Of a stretch of DNA of 64,000 nt, positions 26,771-35,811 are shown in pieces; position 1 is the first letter of the stretch, and each line of letters opens with the position of its first letter. This DNA is from Ectopseudomonas mendocina. GTDB lineage: Bacteria > Pseudomonadota > Gammaproteobacteria > Pseudomonadales > Pseudomonadaceae. The position numbers were made by a program, and so were the translations under genes. The notes under the pieces were generated by a model. That model saw only the letters and a list, made by a program, of their open reading frames with translations, had not been told where the DNA came from and ran no database searches. Where the stretch lies: assembly GCF_008041835.1 (NCBI RefSeq), contig NZ_VRYE01000087.1, forward strand, positions 1-64,000. The letters run 5' to 3'.

Positions 26771-26962
26771 ATGGCCACCCTGCGCGTGAAGTCCTCCTCC
26801 AGCAAAGTCAGCAAACCCGCCCCAGCCGTGGAAACCCGCGAGTCCATCGAGGCGCAGATTGCTGCCTTCCTGCAGGGCGGCGGCGAGATCCAGCAGATCG
26901 CCAAGGGCGTCAGCGGCCAGACTTACGGCGGCACGCGCCAGATCACCATCAGCAAGAAGTGA
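26771..26962 (+). CDS. small conserved Pseudomonas protein, 63 aa
   Basis: A 63-residue soluble protein with a basic, Ser-rich N-terminus, a helix ESIEAQIAAFLQGGGEIQQI, and a glycine-containing basic tail. The phrase IEAQIAAFLQGGGEIQQI loosely recalls the C-terminal part of the RNA-polymerase-binding protein SutA, but the similarity is too short to name it. The ATG follows AAGG. A perfect hairpin after the stop probably terminates it. Confidence 0.65.
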   Translation: MATLRVKSSSSKVSKPAPAVETRESIEAQIAAFLQGGGEIQQIAKGVSGQTYGGTRQITISKK

Positions 26963-26969
26963 TCGCTTC

Positions 26970-26988
26970 GGGTGCGCATCGCGCACCC
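26970..26988. terminator. hairpin between convergent genes
   Basis: GGGTGCGC, a three-base loop, and GCGCACCC form a perfect 8-bp stem between the stop codons of the 63-aa gene and the convergent sugar dehydrogenase gene. There is no T-tract. Confidence 0.5.
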
Positions 26989-27003
26989 AGCCTCTCTCCA
27001 GCT

Positions 27004-28149
27004 TTACTCGCTCGCCAGCCCCAGGCGCAGCAACTGCCCTTTCGGCGCATCCGTCAGTACGTAGATATAGCCGTCCGGCCCCTGCCGTACGTCGCGTACC
27101 CGTGCGTTGAGCGATTGCAGCAGACGTTCCTCATGCACGATCTTGTCGCCATCGAGCTGCAGGCGAATCAGCGCCTGGCCGGAAAGTGCGCCGATGAACA
27201 GGTTGTGCTGCCAGGCCGGGAAACGCTCGGCATCGTAGAAGGCCATGCCGCTGATGGCCGGTGATTTTTCCCAGACGTGATGCGGCGGCTCGGTACCAGC
27301 CACGGTTTTGCCCTTGGCCTCGGGAATCGCCAGCATCGAATAGTTGACGCCATGGGTCGCCAGCGGCCAGCCGTAGTTCTTGCCTGCTTCGGGAACGTTG
27401 ATTTCGTCGCCGCCACGCGGGCCATGCTCATGGGTCCACAAGCGGCCACTCCAGGGATTGAGCGCTGCACCCTGCTGGTTGCGATGGCCGTAGGACCAGA
27501 TTTCCTCGCGCGCACCGTCGCGGCTGATAAAGGGATTGTCCTCGGGGATGCGCCCGTCCGGGAAGATACGCACCACCTTGCCCTGCAGCTTGTCGAGATC
27601 CTGCGCTGTGGGTCGGTTGTTGTTGTCGCCCAGGGCGATGAACAGGTGGCCGTCGCGGTCGAACACCAGGCGCGAACCGAAGTGCGCACCACTGGACAAC
27701 TTGGGCTGCTGACGGAAGATCACCTCGAAATCCTCCAGCGCCGTGGCATCGGCCGACAGTTTGCCGCGCCCGACTGCCGTCCCGGCGCCGCCGTCGCCCT
27801 CTTCGGCGTAGGACAGATAGACCAGACGATCCTCGGCGAAATCCGGCGACAGCGCGATATCGAGCAGGCCGCCCTGCCCCACGGCGAAAACCTCAGGCAC
27901 GCCGCTTAGTGGCGCGGAGACCTGGCCATCGGCACTCACCCGGCGCAACGTGCCCGGACGCTCGGTCACCAGATAGCCCTGGGCATCCGGCAAAAAGGCC
28001 ACGGCCCAGGGGCTGGTCAGCCCGTCGGCGATGGTTTGCAGAGTCACCGCCCCCAACTCGGAGGTCAACTGGCGATCTTCGGCGAAGCTGTGCTGATAAC
28101 CGAACAGGGCGATCAGACCAAGGGCTGCGAGAGGTTTCAGGCGCGGCAT
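27004..28149 (-). CDS. periplasmic PQQ-dependent sugar dehydrogenase family protein
   Basis: A 381-residue protein of the glucose/sorbosone dehydrogenase beta-propeller family (E. coli YliI/Asd type). The N-terminus MPRLKPLAALGLIALFGYQHSFA is a signal peptide, so the enzyme should act in the periplasm. Family segments include GLTSPWAVAFLPD, YLVTERPGTLRR, GSRLVFDRDGHLFIALGD and SYGHRNQQGAALNP. These enzymes oxidise aldoses using PQQ. The substrate is unknown. The ATG at 28149 gives a normal signal peptide; the longer frame does not. Confidence 0.88.
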   Translation of the reverse strand: MPRLKPLAALGLIALFGYQHSFAEDRQLTSELGAVTLQTIADGLTSPWAVAFLPDAQGYLVTERPGTLRRVSADGQVSAPLSGVPEVFAVGQGGLLDIALSPDFAEDRLVYLSYAEEGDGGAGTAVGRGKLSADATALEDFEVIFRQQPKLSSGAHFGSRLVFDRDGHLFIALGDNNNRPTAQDLDKLQGKVVRIFPDGRIPEDNPFISRDGAREEIWSYGHRNQQGAALNPWSGRLWTHEHGPRGGDEINVPEAGKNYGWPLATHGVNYSMLAIPEAKGKTVAGTEPPHHVWEKSPAISGMAFYDAERFPAWQHNLFIGALSGQALIRLQLDGDKIVHEERLLQSLNARVRDVRQGPDGYIYVLTDAPKGQLLRLGLASE

Positions 28150-28232
28150 CGTGGCATCTCCATGGATCAGGCAAGCCGCCATGGTGCAATAACGGCCGGG
28201 CGCTGACAGCCCTGCAACAGTTTCCTCAGGTT

Positions 28233-28958
28233 TCAGTCTGAGCGATAACGCTGTTCGATACGCCGGTACTCGCCACTTTCTCTGAGCATGCGCAGCCCTT
28301 CATCGAAACGCTGACGCTGGTCGTCGCGCCGAAAGCCCACGCGGTAAGGCGTTGCTGCAAAGAGTTCGAACCAGGCCAGCGGCTGGCTGACGTCGACCTG
28401 ATCGTCCACATCACGATTGAGGTATTGAATGATCCTCTTGTCACCCACCACCAGATCGATGCGCCCGCTGTACAGCAGGCGGTTGCGGTTGATCTGCAAC
28501 GCCTCTTCGCGATAACGCGGATTGTTCATGGCCATGCGTTCGAACTCCGGGCCGAGCAGGAAACGGGCACGCTGGAAAGCACTCACGGAGTACTGCCCTA
28601 GATCGGCGACACGTTCGATGCGATAGCCACGCCCGGCCAGTGCCACGACCGCATTGTGGTAGTGGATATAGACGTCGGAGTAAAAGGCCTCTACCCCGCT
28701 GCGCTCATGGGTGGTGGCAATCGCATCGATGTCGCCACGCCGCAACATCAGGTGCAGCCGTTCCAGCGGGGCGTAATAGGCGGTCACGGCAAAACCGGCA
28801 TTACGCGCAGCCCGCTCGACGATGTCGCATTCCAGGCCACGTGGTTCGCCCTCGAACACATAAGGTGGCTTGTGCGTACCGAAACCGACATGCAGCACCT
28901 CTGCCACAGCGGTCGCGCTCAGGCATGCCACCATGCATCCCAGCCACCATCTGAACAT
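28233..28958 (-). CDS. periplasmic solute-binding protein, family 3 (amino-acid type)
   Basis: A 241-residue protein with signal peptide MFRWWLGCMVACLSATAVA and a bacterial family 3 substrate-binding fold (HVGFGTHKPPYVFEGEPRGLECDIVERAARNAGF, given here as parts HVGFGTHKPPY and GLECDIVERAARNAGF). Such proteins deliver amino acids or related ligands to ABC transporters or sensors. No permease or ATPase adjoins it, so it may be an orphan binding protein. GGAG precedes the ATG. Confidence 0.85.
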   Translation of the reverse strand: MFRWWLGCMVACLSATAVAEVLHVGFGTHKPPYVFEGEPRGLECDIVERAARNAGFAVTAYYAPLERLHLMLRRGDIDAIATTHERSGVEAFYSDVYIHYHNAVVALAGRGYRIERVADLGQYSVSAFQRARFLLGPEFERMAMNNPRYREEALQINRNRLLYSGRIDLVVGDKRIIQYLNRDVDDQVDVSQPLAWFELFAATPYRVGFRRDDQRQRFDEGLRMLRESGEYRRIEQRYRSD

Positions 28959-29104
28959 CGTTTACTCCATTATCGGACCCAGCAGAGCATAGACGCCTGT
29001 ACGCCTTCATCACCAGAGTGGATGCCGGTCGATTCATTCCGCTTTGCCCTATCGCGGCTAGACTGGCTGCACGCATTTTGCGCCCGACTTCAGGAGATCA
29101 GAGC

Positions 29105-30082
29105 ATGCTCAAAGCCGAATATCAGCAACGTGGCCCGGTGCCACAGGACGTGATCAGCGCAGTGCCCCTGCACCTGCCCGAGCCTGCCGCCGGACAGGTA
29201 CGGGTCAAGGTCCTGGCTGCACCGATCAACCCGTCCGACGTGCTGACCCTGACCGGCGCCTACGGCATGTTGCCGCCACTGCCCGCAGTCGGCGGCAACG
29301 AGGGCGTCGGCAAGGTCGAAGCGCTCGGCGAAGGCGTCAGCAATTTCAAGGTCGGCCAGACCGTGCTGCTACCGGTGGGCTGCGGTACCTGGGTCACCGC
29401 CCTGAATGCGCCGGCGGACAAGCTCATCGCGCTGCCGGACGCCGACCCGCAGCAGTTGGCCATGCTTACCGTCAACCCACCGACCGCCTCGCTGCTGCTC
29501 AGCGAGTTCGTCGATCTCAAGCCGGGCGACTGGGTGATCCAGAACGCCGCCAACTCGGGCGTGGGTAGCTACCTGATCCAACTGGCCAAGCTGCGCGGCT
29601 TCAAGACCATCAACGTGGTGCGCCGCGAATCGGCGGTCGCCGCTGTCGAGGCCGAAGGCGGTGATCTGGTCCTGGTAGACGGCCCGGACCTGGCCAAGCG
29701 CGTGCGTGCAGCCACTGGCGGCGCCGAAGTGCGCCTGGGTATCGATGCAGTCGGCGGCGTCAGTACCGACAACCTGGCGGCTGTACTGGCCAACGGTGGT
29801 GTACTGGTGAACTACGGCATGATGAGCGGCCAGGCCTGCCAGGTGTCGCCGGCCTCCTTCGTATTCCGTGACGTGACCCTGCGCGGCTTCTGGCTGGCCA
29901 AGTGGTTCCAGCAGGCCAGCCCGGCGCAACAGATGAAGGTGTTCGGCGAGCTGGTGCAACTGATCGCCAGTGGCAAGCTCAAGACCCGTGTTGCGGCCAC
30001 CTATGACCTGGCACACATCAAGGACGCTGTCGCCGCGGCGGCCAGCGGCGAGCGCGACGGCAAGATCCTCCTGGTGCCCTGA
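29105..30082 (+). CDS. MDR-superfamily NADPH oxidoreductase (enoyl reductase/quinone reductase type)
   Basis: A 325-residue medium-chain dehydrogenase/reductase without the structural zinc cysteines, of the 2-enoyl thioester reductase or quinone oxidoreductase branch. It shows VLAAPINPSDVLTLTGAYG, the nucleotide-fold region DWVIQNAANSGVGSYLIQLAKLRG (about residues 140-163), and a catalytic-type tyrosine in GAYG. Substrate is not clear. AGGAGA lies just before the ATG at 29105; the longer frame is unlikely. Confidence 0.85.
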   Translation: MLKAEYQQRGPVPQDVISAVPLHLPEPAAGQVRVKVLAAPINPSDVLTLTGAYGMLPPLPAVGGNEGVGKVEALGEGVSNFKVGQTVLLPVGCGTWVTALNAPADKLIALPDADPQQLAMLTVNPPTASLLLSEFVDLKPGDWVIQNAANSGVGSYLIQLAKLRGFKTINVVRRESAVAAVEAEGGDLVLVDGPDLAKRVRAATGGAEVRLGIDAVGGVSTDNLAAVLANGGVLVNYGMMSGQACQVSPASFVFRDVTLRGFWLAKWFQQASPAQQMKVFGELVQLIASGKLKTRVAATYDLAHIKDAVAAAASGERDGKILLVP

Positions 30083-30213
30083 TCGTCTGAGGCTGAGCGG
30101 CTAGCCTGTCTGCCGCTCACCTTCGCCCTCACGCAACCAGCAGGCCTCAACGAGCAAAGCCGAGGCAAGCCGAGAACGTCACTCAATCCATTGGCTCTGG
30201 TACCTTCGAACAA

Positions 30214-31461
30214 TTGCCGTCGGACAGCCACAAAACAAGGCAATTTGCATCATCCCGTGCTAGAACCAGTGGTATTGGGCATCTTCTCGGTCAGTACCTG
30301 GCCAAGATCATCCTCAACAAGGACACCCAGCGCTTCTCCAACGAAGACTGGAAATTCATCCACAGCTACCTGATCGACTCCTGCGGGATCAAGGCCAACC
30401 AGTCGCGCCTGTACTTCTATATCTTCAGCGCCGGCGGCGGCACCGGCTCGGGCATGGCCTCGGAGTTCGGCCTGGCGCAGCAGTTCGCCTACATGAGCAA
30501 GACCTTCGATAGCAAGACGCCGGACGATGGCGAGGCCGAACGCGAACGTGGTTTCGTCTTCGAGCCGATCTTCACCAGCGGCATCTGCATCCTGCCGAAC
30601 ATTTCCGACCAGCGCAGCGAGATGTCAGAGGCCCTGCACATCAACGCCGGACGCCTGCTGTGCAAGTACCTGGCCGAGGAATGGGACTTCTCCTACAACT
30701 TCGACAACGAGCAGAACAGCGCCGAAAGCGTGATGCGCCGCATCCGCCCATGGAACGCGATGATGCTGATCTCCAACGACATCATGCGCTACGCCGAGCA
30801 AAGCGGTGACGGCAGCATCCACAACATCGACGTGACCGCCATGGAGCGCCACGCCAACCAGTACATCTCGCAGCAGATCTTCAACATCCTCACCGCCCAG
30901 GCGGTGACCAGCGACTACGACCAGAATTACTTCCGCCGCGCCGGCATCGACATCGGCGAGACCATCCGCCTCGACGCCAACGACCTGTTCATGAGCCTGG
31001 CCGGCCCGGTGGGCGTGGCCTATGCCGAATCCGTGGTGCCCGACCAGCAGGCCCAGCTGTCGGAGAAATTCCGCGTACTGGACAAGGAGCAGAGCCAGCC
31101 ACGGCTGAACATCGACGACCTGTTCTTCCGCTCCATCGACCTGCCGCATTTCAACAAGGTCACCCAGGCCATCGAAGGCATCAGCCTGCTGCCGATAGAA
31201 TCCAAGCGCTATCGCCAGGCGCTGGAACAGTACAAATCCAGTGGCTACGACGCTACGGAGCTGAGAGAGCTGCATTTCTTCAAGAACTGCTCCTCGGTGG
31301 TGTCCATCGTCTCGCTGCCCAAGGACTACAAGCTGTCCTACATGGATCTGAACCGCCTCAAGACCCACCTCAACAACCTGTTCCCCAACACCACGCCGAA
31401 ACGCTACCGCCACCGTATCGGCAAGACGCGGGTTATCTCGCTCAACGACTACGGCAAGTAG
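30214..31461 (+). pseudogene. 5'-truncated FtsZ/tubulin-like protein
   Basis: From about 30285 the frame encodes a protein with FSAGGGTGSGMASEFG, the tubulin/FtsZ phosphate-binding signature, followed by a long alpha/beta domain with ICILPNISDQRSEMSEALHIN and a C-terminus RYRHRIGKTRVISLNDYGK. I would place it near the bacterial tubulin-like families (FtsZl or Tubulin_2 type). The N-terminal nucleotide-binding part expected in such proteins is absent: upstream sequence is open but has no glycine motif, and the frame begins after two stops near 30088-30096. The only available start is a TTG with no ribosome site. It is probably a remnant of a gene cut at about 30280. Confidence 0.6.
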
Positions 31462-31504
31462 CCGCCCCGCGTGGGCAAGAACCCGGTGCAACGCCGGCAG
31501 GCAG

Positions 31505-31526
31505 GGCGGGCATAAGCATGCCCGCC
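31505..31526. terminator. hairpin terminator between convergent genes
   Basis: GGCGGGCAT, loop AAGC, and ATGCCCGCC form a perfect 9-bp stem between the tubulin-like gene and the convergent hyi gene. It is followed by TTGC only, so it is a weak intrinsic terminator on the plus strand. Confidence 0.5.
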
Positions 31527-31539
31527 TTGCACGAATGCA

Positions 31540-32325
31540 TCAGGTGCGCTGCTGCCACTGCGCCAACCAGCCCAGACTGGCCAGCGTGCCCTCCTCGCCC
31601 GGCCTGTATTCGGCGCCCAGCCAGCCGCCATAACCGCTATCGCGCAGGGTGCCCAGCAACGGCGCGAAAACCAGCTCGCCGCTGCCTGGTGCGCCACGCC
31701 CCGGCACATCGGCGAACTGCACATGGCCAATGCGTCCGGCCAGCAGGCGCATGCCGGCAGCCACGTCCAATCCCTGACGGGCCATGTGGTAGAGGTCGTA
31801 CTGCGCGGCCAGATTGGGGTGATCCACGGCGCGCAGCAGCGCATCGAGATGCTCCGGCGTATTGATCAGAAAGCCCGGCATATCGATGGGGTTGATCGCC
31901 TCCACCAACACGCGGATACCCAACGACGCGAAGGCCTCGGCGCTCTTGCGCAGGTTGGCGGCCAGACAATCCAGCGCCTGCTCGCGGCTCACGCCTTCGG
32001 CCAGGCGCCCAGGCAGTACATTGATGCAGGCCGGGCGCACCATGGCGGCGTAGGTCAGCGCCTCCTGCAGGGCGGCGTCGAACGCGGCCTGGCGCGCCGG
32101 CACGCTGGCCAGGCCGGGGCCGCCGCTCATCAGATCGCCCGCCGGCAGATTGATCAACACCAATGGCAGCGCGGTCAACTCCAGCACTTCTTTCAGGGCG
32201 ACGGCCGGCAACTCGTAGGGAAACTGGATTTCCACGCCATCGAAACCCGCCGTCATCGCCGCCAGCACGCGCTCGCGCAGCGGCAACTCGGTAAACAGCA
32301 TGGACAGGTTGGCGGCGATCTTCAT
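31540..32325 (-). CDS. hyi: hydroxypyruvate isomerase family protein
   Basis: A 261-residue TIM-barrel isomerase of the Hyi/OtnI family, which interconverts hydroxypyruvate and tartronate semialdehyde. Recognisable segments are FDGVEIQFPYE (about 29-39), VLVEAINPIDMPGF with the metal-ligand Glu, QYDLYHMARQG, and GHVQFADVPGRGAPGSGE near residue 210. The ATG at 32325 overlaps the glxR stop as ATGA and has GGGAG at good distance, so I prefer it over the ATG two codons upstream. It forms a two-gene operon with the reductase that uses the same metabolite. Confidence 0.88.
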   Translation of the reverse strand: MKIAANLSMLFTELPLRERVLAAMTAGFDGVEIQFPYELPAVALKEVLELTALPLVLINLPAGDLMSGGPGLASVPARQAAFDAALQEALTYAAMVRPACINVLPGRLAEGVSREQALDCLAANLRKSAEAFASLGIRVLVEAINPIDMPGFLINTPEHLDALLRAVDHPNLAAQYDLYHMARQGLDVAAGMRLLAGRIGHVQFADVPGRGAPGSGELVFAPLLGTLRDSGYGGWLGAEYRPGEEGTLASLGWLAQWQQRT

Positions 32326-33212
32326 GGGCATTGCTCCCGCAGCAGTTCCACCAGGGTGGCAGGGTCACGTTCCAGGTTGCCCTGGCTGCCGTGCAGGCGC
32401 ATCAGCTGTGCGGCCAGGCCGCTCATGGGCGTCGCGCTGCCCTGCTCACGCGACAGCTTCACTGCGGTGTCGAGGTCCTTGAGCAGCGTGCGCACGTGCC
32501 ACTTTATCGGCTCGAACTGGCTGGCGGCCATCTGCGGCGCCAGGATCTGCAGCGGCTTGGAGTCGGCGAAACCACCGGCCAGGGCCGGGGCGATCAGGCT
32601 GGCATCGACGCCAGAGCGCTCGGCCAGCGCCACCACTTCGGCGATCACCAGTGCGTTGCAGGCCACGATCATCTGGTTGCACACCTTGGTCACCTGCCCG
32701 GCGCCCACCTCGCCCATGCGCGTCAGACGCTGGCCCAGATGCGCCAGCACCGGGCGCACGCGCTCCACGTCCTCTACCCGGCCGCCCGCCATGATTGCCA
32801 GCGTGCCGGACTCGGCGCCGGGCGTACCGCCGGACACAGGGGCATCCACCCAGCGCATGCCGGTGCGAGCTTCGAGTTCTGCCGCCATCTCACGGGTGGC
32901 CGCCGGCTCCAGGCTGGAAAAATCCACCAGCAACTGCCCCGGCCGCGCCCCCTCGACTATGCCGCCCGGGCCGAACACCACCTCGCGCACCACCTCGGTA
33001 TTGGCCAGGCAGAGCATCACCACGCTGGCATCGCGGCACAGCTCGGCGGGGTTCTCCACGCGATGCGCGCCCTGCTCCAGCAGCGGCGCGCACTTGTCCG
33101 GCGTGCGGTTCCAAAGGGTCAGCGGGTAGCCTGCGGCGAGCAGGCGGCGGGTCATCGGCAGGCCCATCAGGCCGATCCCGGCAAAGGCCAGGGCGGGCAG
33201 CGCAGCGGTCAT
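32322..33212 (-). CDS. glxR: tartronate semialdehyde reductase (2-hydroxy-3-oxopropionate reductase)
   Basis: A 296-residue beta-hydroxyacid dehydrogenase that reduces tartronate semialdehyde to glycerate with NAD(P)H. The Rossmann motif is seen as FAGIGLMGLPMTRRLLAAG (about 10-28), the substrate loop as DAPVSGGTPGAESGTL (about 123-138), and the catalytic lysine in GQVTKVCNQM (about 175). It precedes hyi with a 4-base overlap. Glyoxylate carboligase (gcl), the usual partner, is not in the window. Paralogues such as 3-hydroxyisobutyrate dehydrogenase are close, so the name rests partly on the hyi neighbour. Confidence 0.85.
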   Translation of the reverse strand: MTAALPALAFAGIGLMGLPMTRRLLAAGYPLTLWNRTPDKCAPLLEQGAHRVENPAELCRDASVVMLCLANTEVVREVVFGPGGIVEGARPGQLLVDFSSLEPAATREMAAELEARTGMRWVDAPVSGGTPGAESGTLAIMAGGRVEDVERVRPVLAHLGQRLTRMGEVGAGQVTKVCNQMIVACNALVIAEVVALAERSGVDASLIAPALAGGFADSKPLQILAPQMAASQFEPIKWHVRTLLKDLDTAVKLSREQGSATPMSGLAAQLMRLHGSQGNLERDPATLVELLREQCP

Positions 33213-33341
33213 CGAACGGCTCCAGGCAGTTGGCTTCGAGGCAGCATCTTAACCTCGCTTTCGCCATCTGCGTGCTGCAAGGGCAGCGCCGGGCCACTAT
33301 ACTCCGCGCGCCTTCCCCGCTATTGAACCGGAGAATCCGAC

Positions 33342-34193
33342 ATGTTCAAGAACACCCTGGCGCTCGCCGCCGGTATCGCCCTGTCCGTATCCGCTGTATT
33401 GGCGCAAGCCGCCGACGTCCTCAAGGTCTCGGCCATCCCCGACGAAGCCCCCACCGAACTGCTGCGCAAGTTCAAGCCGCTGGGCGCCTACCTGGAACAG
33501 GAACTGGGCATGAAGGTGGAGTTCGTGCCGGTGGCCGACTACGCCGCGGTGGTCGAGGCACTGGCCGCCGACCGTATCGACATGGCCTGGCTGGGCGGTT
33601 TCACCTTCGTCCAGGCTCATCTGAAGACCGGTAACGCCGTGCCGCTGGTGCAGCGCGAGCAGGACGCCGAGTTCACCAGCAAGTTCATCACCTCCGACCC
33701 GGCGGTGAAATCGCTGCAGGATCTGAAAGGCAAGACCTTCGCCTTTGGCTCGGTGTCTTCCACCTCCGGCAGCCTGATGCCGCGCTACTTCATGCTGCAG
33801 GACGGCATCAAGCCGGAAGACTTCTTCAGCCGCGTGGCCTATTCCGGCGCCCACGACGCCACCGCCGCCTGGGTGCAGGCCGGCAAGGCCGACGCTGGCG
33901 TGCTCAACGCCTCGGTATGGCAGAAGCTGGTCGATGGCGGCAAGGTCGACACCGACAAGGTCAAGGTCTTCGCCACCACCCCGACCTACTACGACTACAA
34001 CTGGACGGTGCGCGGCAACCTCGACGCCGACCTGCAGGCGAAGATCAAGGCCGCCTTCCTCGCCCTCGATCCGGCCAAGCCGGAACAGAAGGCAATTCTT
34101 GATCTGCAGGCCGCCAGCCGCTTCATCGAAACCAAGCCCGAGAACTACGAAGGCATCGAAGAAGCCGCTCGCGCCGCCGGCCTGCTCAAGTGA
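33342..34193 (+). CDS. periplasmic binding protein, phosphonate/selenate-type ABC importer
   Basis: A 283-residue PhnD-like binding protein with signal peptide MFKNTLALAAGIALSVSAVLA (cut near AQAA). The family segments ALAADRIDMAWLGGFTFVQAH and GKTFAFGSVSSTSGSLMPRYF carry the anion-binding serines. Related proteins bind phosphonates or phosphite, and one subgroup is annotated as putative selenate binding. I cannot decide between these. It is first in a four-gene operon with overlapping starts and stops. Confidence 0.85.
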   Translation: MFKNTLALAAGIALSVSAVLAQAADVLKVSAIPDEAPTELLRKFKPLGAYLEQELGMKVEFVPVADYAAVVEALAADRIDMAWLGGFTFVQAHLKTGNAVPLVQREQDAEFTSKFITSDPAVKSLQDLKGKTFAFGSVSSTSGSLMPRYFMLQDGIKPEDFFSRVAYSGAHDATAAWVQAGKADAGVLNASVWQKLVDGGKVDTDKVKVFATTPTYYDYNWTVRGNLDADLQAKIKAAFLALDPAKPEQKAILDLQAASRFIETKPENYEGIEEAARAAGLLK

Positions 34194-34990
34194 GCATCGC
34201 CCTGCGTGGCGTGGGCCTGGCCCACGCCAACGGCAAGGTTGCGCTGGAAAATATCGATCTCGAGGTCAGCCCCGGCGAACGGGTAGCCATCATCGGCCCC
34301 TCCGGCGCCGGCAAAACCACCCTGCTGCGTCTGCTGGCCACCAGCCTGCAACCTACGCGCGGCGAGCTCGACCTGCTGCAGCACAACCCCTGGCGCCTGG
34401 CTGCCCGCCAGCGCCAGCGTCTGCGCGCACGCATCGGTCTGATCCACCAGGCACCGCCACTGCCGCCGCGTCAGCGCGTGGTCACCGCCGTGCTGGCCGG
34501 CAAGCTGGGACAGTGGTCATTGGCCAAGGGCCTGCTCAACCTGCTGCACCCGCTGGATACCGGCGGTGCCCAGGCCGCCCTGGCGCGCCTGGATATCGCC
34601 GACAAGCTCTATCAACGCTGCGACCAGCTCTCCGGCGGCCAGTTGCAGCGCGTAGGCATTGCCCGCGTGCTGTACCAGGCGCCGGATCTGATCCTCGCCG
34701 ACGAACCGGTCTCGGCCATGGACCCGGTGCTGGCCGGCCATACCCTGGCCGTGCTCAACCGCGAGGCCGCCGAGCGCGGCATGACCCTGCTGGCCAGCCT
34801 GCATGCCGTCGACCTGGCGCTGGCGCATTTCCCCCGCATCGTTGGCATTCGCGATGGGCGCATCGCCTTCGACCTGCCGGCCAGTGAGGTGCAGCCTGCC
34901 CAGCTGGAAGCGCTCTACATGAACGAGCAGCTGCAGGCCACGCCCAACTCGCCCGTACAGCCGCAACCGGTGCATATACCGCGATGCTGA
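34190..34990 (+). CDS. ABC importer ATPase, PhnC type
   Basis: A 266-residue ATP-binding subunit. Walker A is GPSGAGKTTLL (about 36-46), signature LSGGQLQRVGIAR (about 145-157), and Walker B LILADEPVSAMD (about 165-176). It starts with GTG overlapping the stop of the binding-protein gene (GTGA), so it is translationally coupled. It powers import through the two downstream permeases. Confidence 0.92.
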   Translation: MSIALRGVGLAHANGKVALENIDLEVSPGERVAIIGPSGAGKTTLLRLLATSLQPTRGELDLLQHNPWRLAARQRQRLRARIGLIHQAPPLPPRQRVVTAVLAGKLGQWSLAKGLLNLLHPLDTGGAQAALARLDIADKLYQRCDQLSGGQLQRVGIARVLYQAPDLILADEPVSAMDPVLAGHTLAVLNREAAERGMTLLASLHAVDLALAHFPRIVGIRDGRIAFDLPASEVQPAQLEALYMNEQLQATPNSPVQPQPVHIPRC

Positions 34991-35811
34991 GCACTGCCCC
35001 ACGCGACCCCGCCGCCCTGCCGCGCCTGCTGATCACCGCGCTGGCGCTGCTGCTGTTGTGGCCCGGCCTGAGCCTGAGCGAGCTGGACCTGGCCGTACTG
35101 ATCGATGGCGACAACACCCGCGCCATGGGTAACTTCCTCGCCGGCTTCTGGCCGCCTGCGCACGACGGCGAGTTCCTCGCCCTGCTCGGTCGCGCCACCC
35201 TGGAAACCCTGGCCATCGCCACCGCTGGCATGAGCCTGGCGCTGCTGATCGCCATTCCCGCCGCGCTGCTGGCCAGTCGCGCGCTGTCGCTGTCGGCCGT
35301 GCACCGCGGTGGCCGCCCGGCCTGGTGGGCAAATCTGGCGCGCTGGCCGGTGCGCGGGCTGCTGATTTTCCTGCGCAGCGTGCCGGAAATCGTCTGGGCG
35401 CTGCTGTTCGTCCGCGCCGTCGGCCTCGGCCCCACCGCCGGGGTGCTGGCCATCGCCATCACCTACGCCGGCATGCTGGGTAAGGTGTATGCGGAAATCT
35501 TCGAATCGGTCGATGCCCGCCCCACCCGCGCGCTGCTGGGTGCAGGCAGCAGCCGCCTGGCCGCCTTCGCTTACGGTGTGTTGCCCAATGCCGCCGGGGA
35601 AATGCTCTCCTACACCGTGTACCGCTGGGAATGCGCCATCCGCGCCTCAGTGGTGATGGGCTTCGTCGGCGCCGGCGGGCTGGGCCAGCAGATCGACCTG
35701 TCGCTGCGTATGTTCGCCGGCGGCGAAGTGGCGAGCATGCTGCTCACCTTCCTCTTGCTGGTGCTGTTGGCCGACCAGTTCAGCCGCCTGCTGCGTGCGA
35801 GGCTGACATGA
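34984..35811 (+). CDS. ABC importer permease 1, PhnE type
   Basis: A 275-residue inner-membrane permease with about six hydrophobic segments and the EAA-type coupling loop (YAGMLGKVYAEIFESVDARPTRALLGAGS, here cited as AGMLGKVYAEIFE followed by ALLGAGSS, about 160-190). Its ATG overlaps the ATPase stop. It is similar throughout to the next gene, indicating an old duplication. Confidence 0.9.
   Translation: MLSTAPRDPAALPRLLITALALLLLWPGLSLSELDLAVLIDGDNTRAMGNFLAGFWPPAHDGEFLALLGRATLETLAIATAGMSLALLIAIPAALLASRALSLSAVHRGGRPAWWANLARWPVRGLLIFLRSVPEIVWALLFVRAVGLGPTAGVLAIAITYAGMLGKVYAEIFESVDARPTRALLGAGSSRLAAFAYGVLPNAAGEMLSYTVYRWECAIRASVVMGFVGAGGLGQQIDLSLRMFAGGEVASMLLTFLLLVLLADQFSRLLRARLT

Noticed and set aside
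31723..33129. A 468-codon plus-strand open frame
   Set aside because: It is antisense to the hyi-glxR pair, with low-complexity Arg/Ser-rich sequence, and no start signal.
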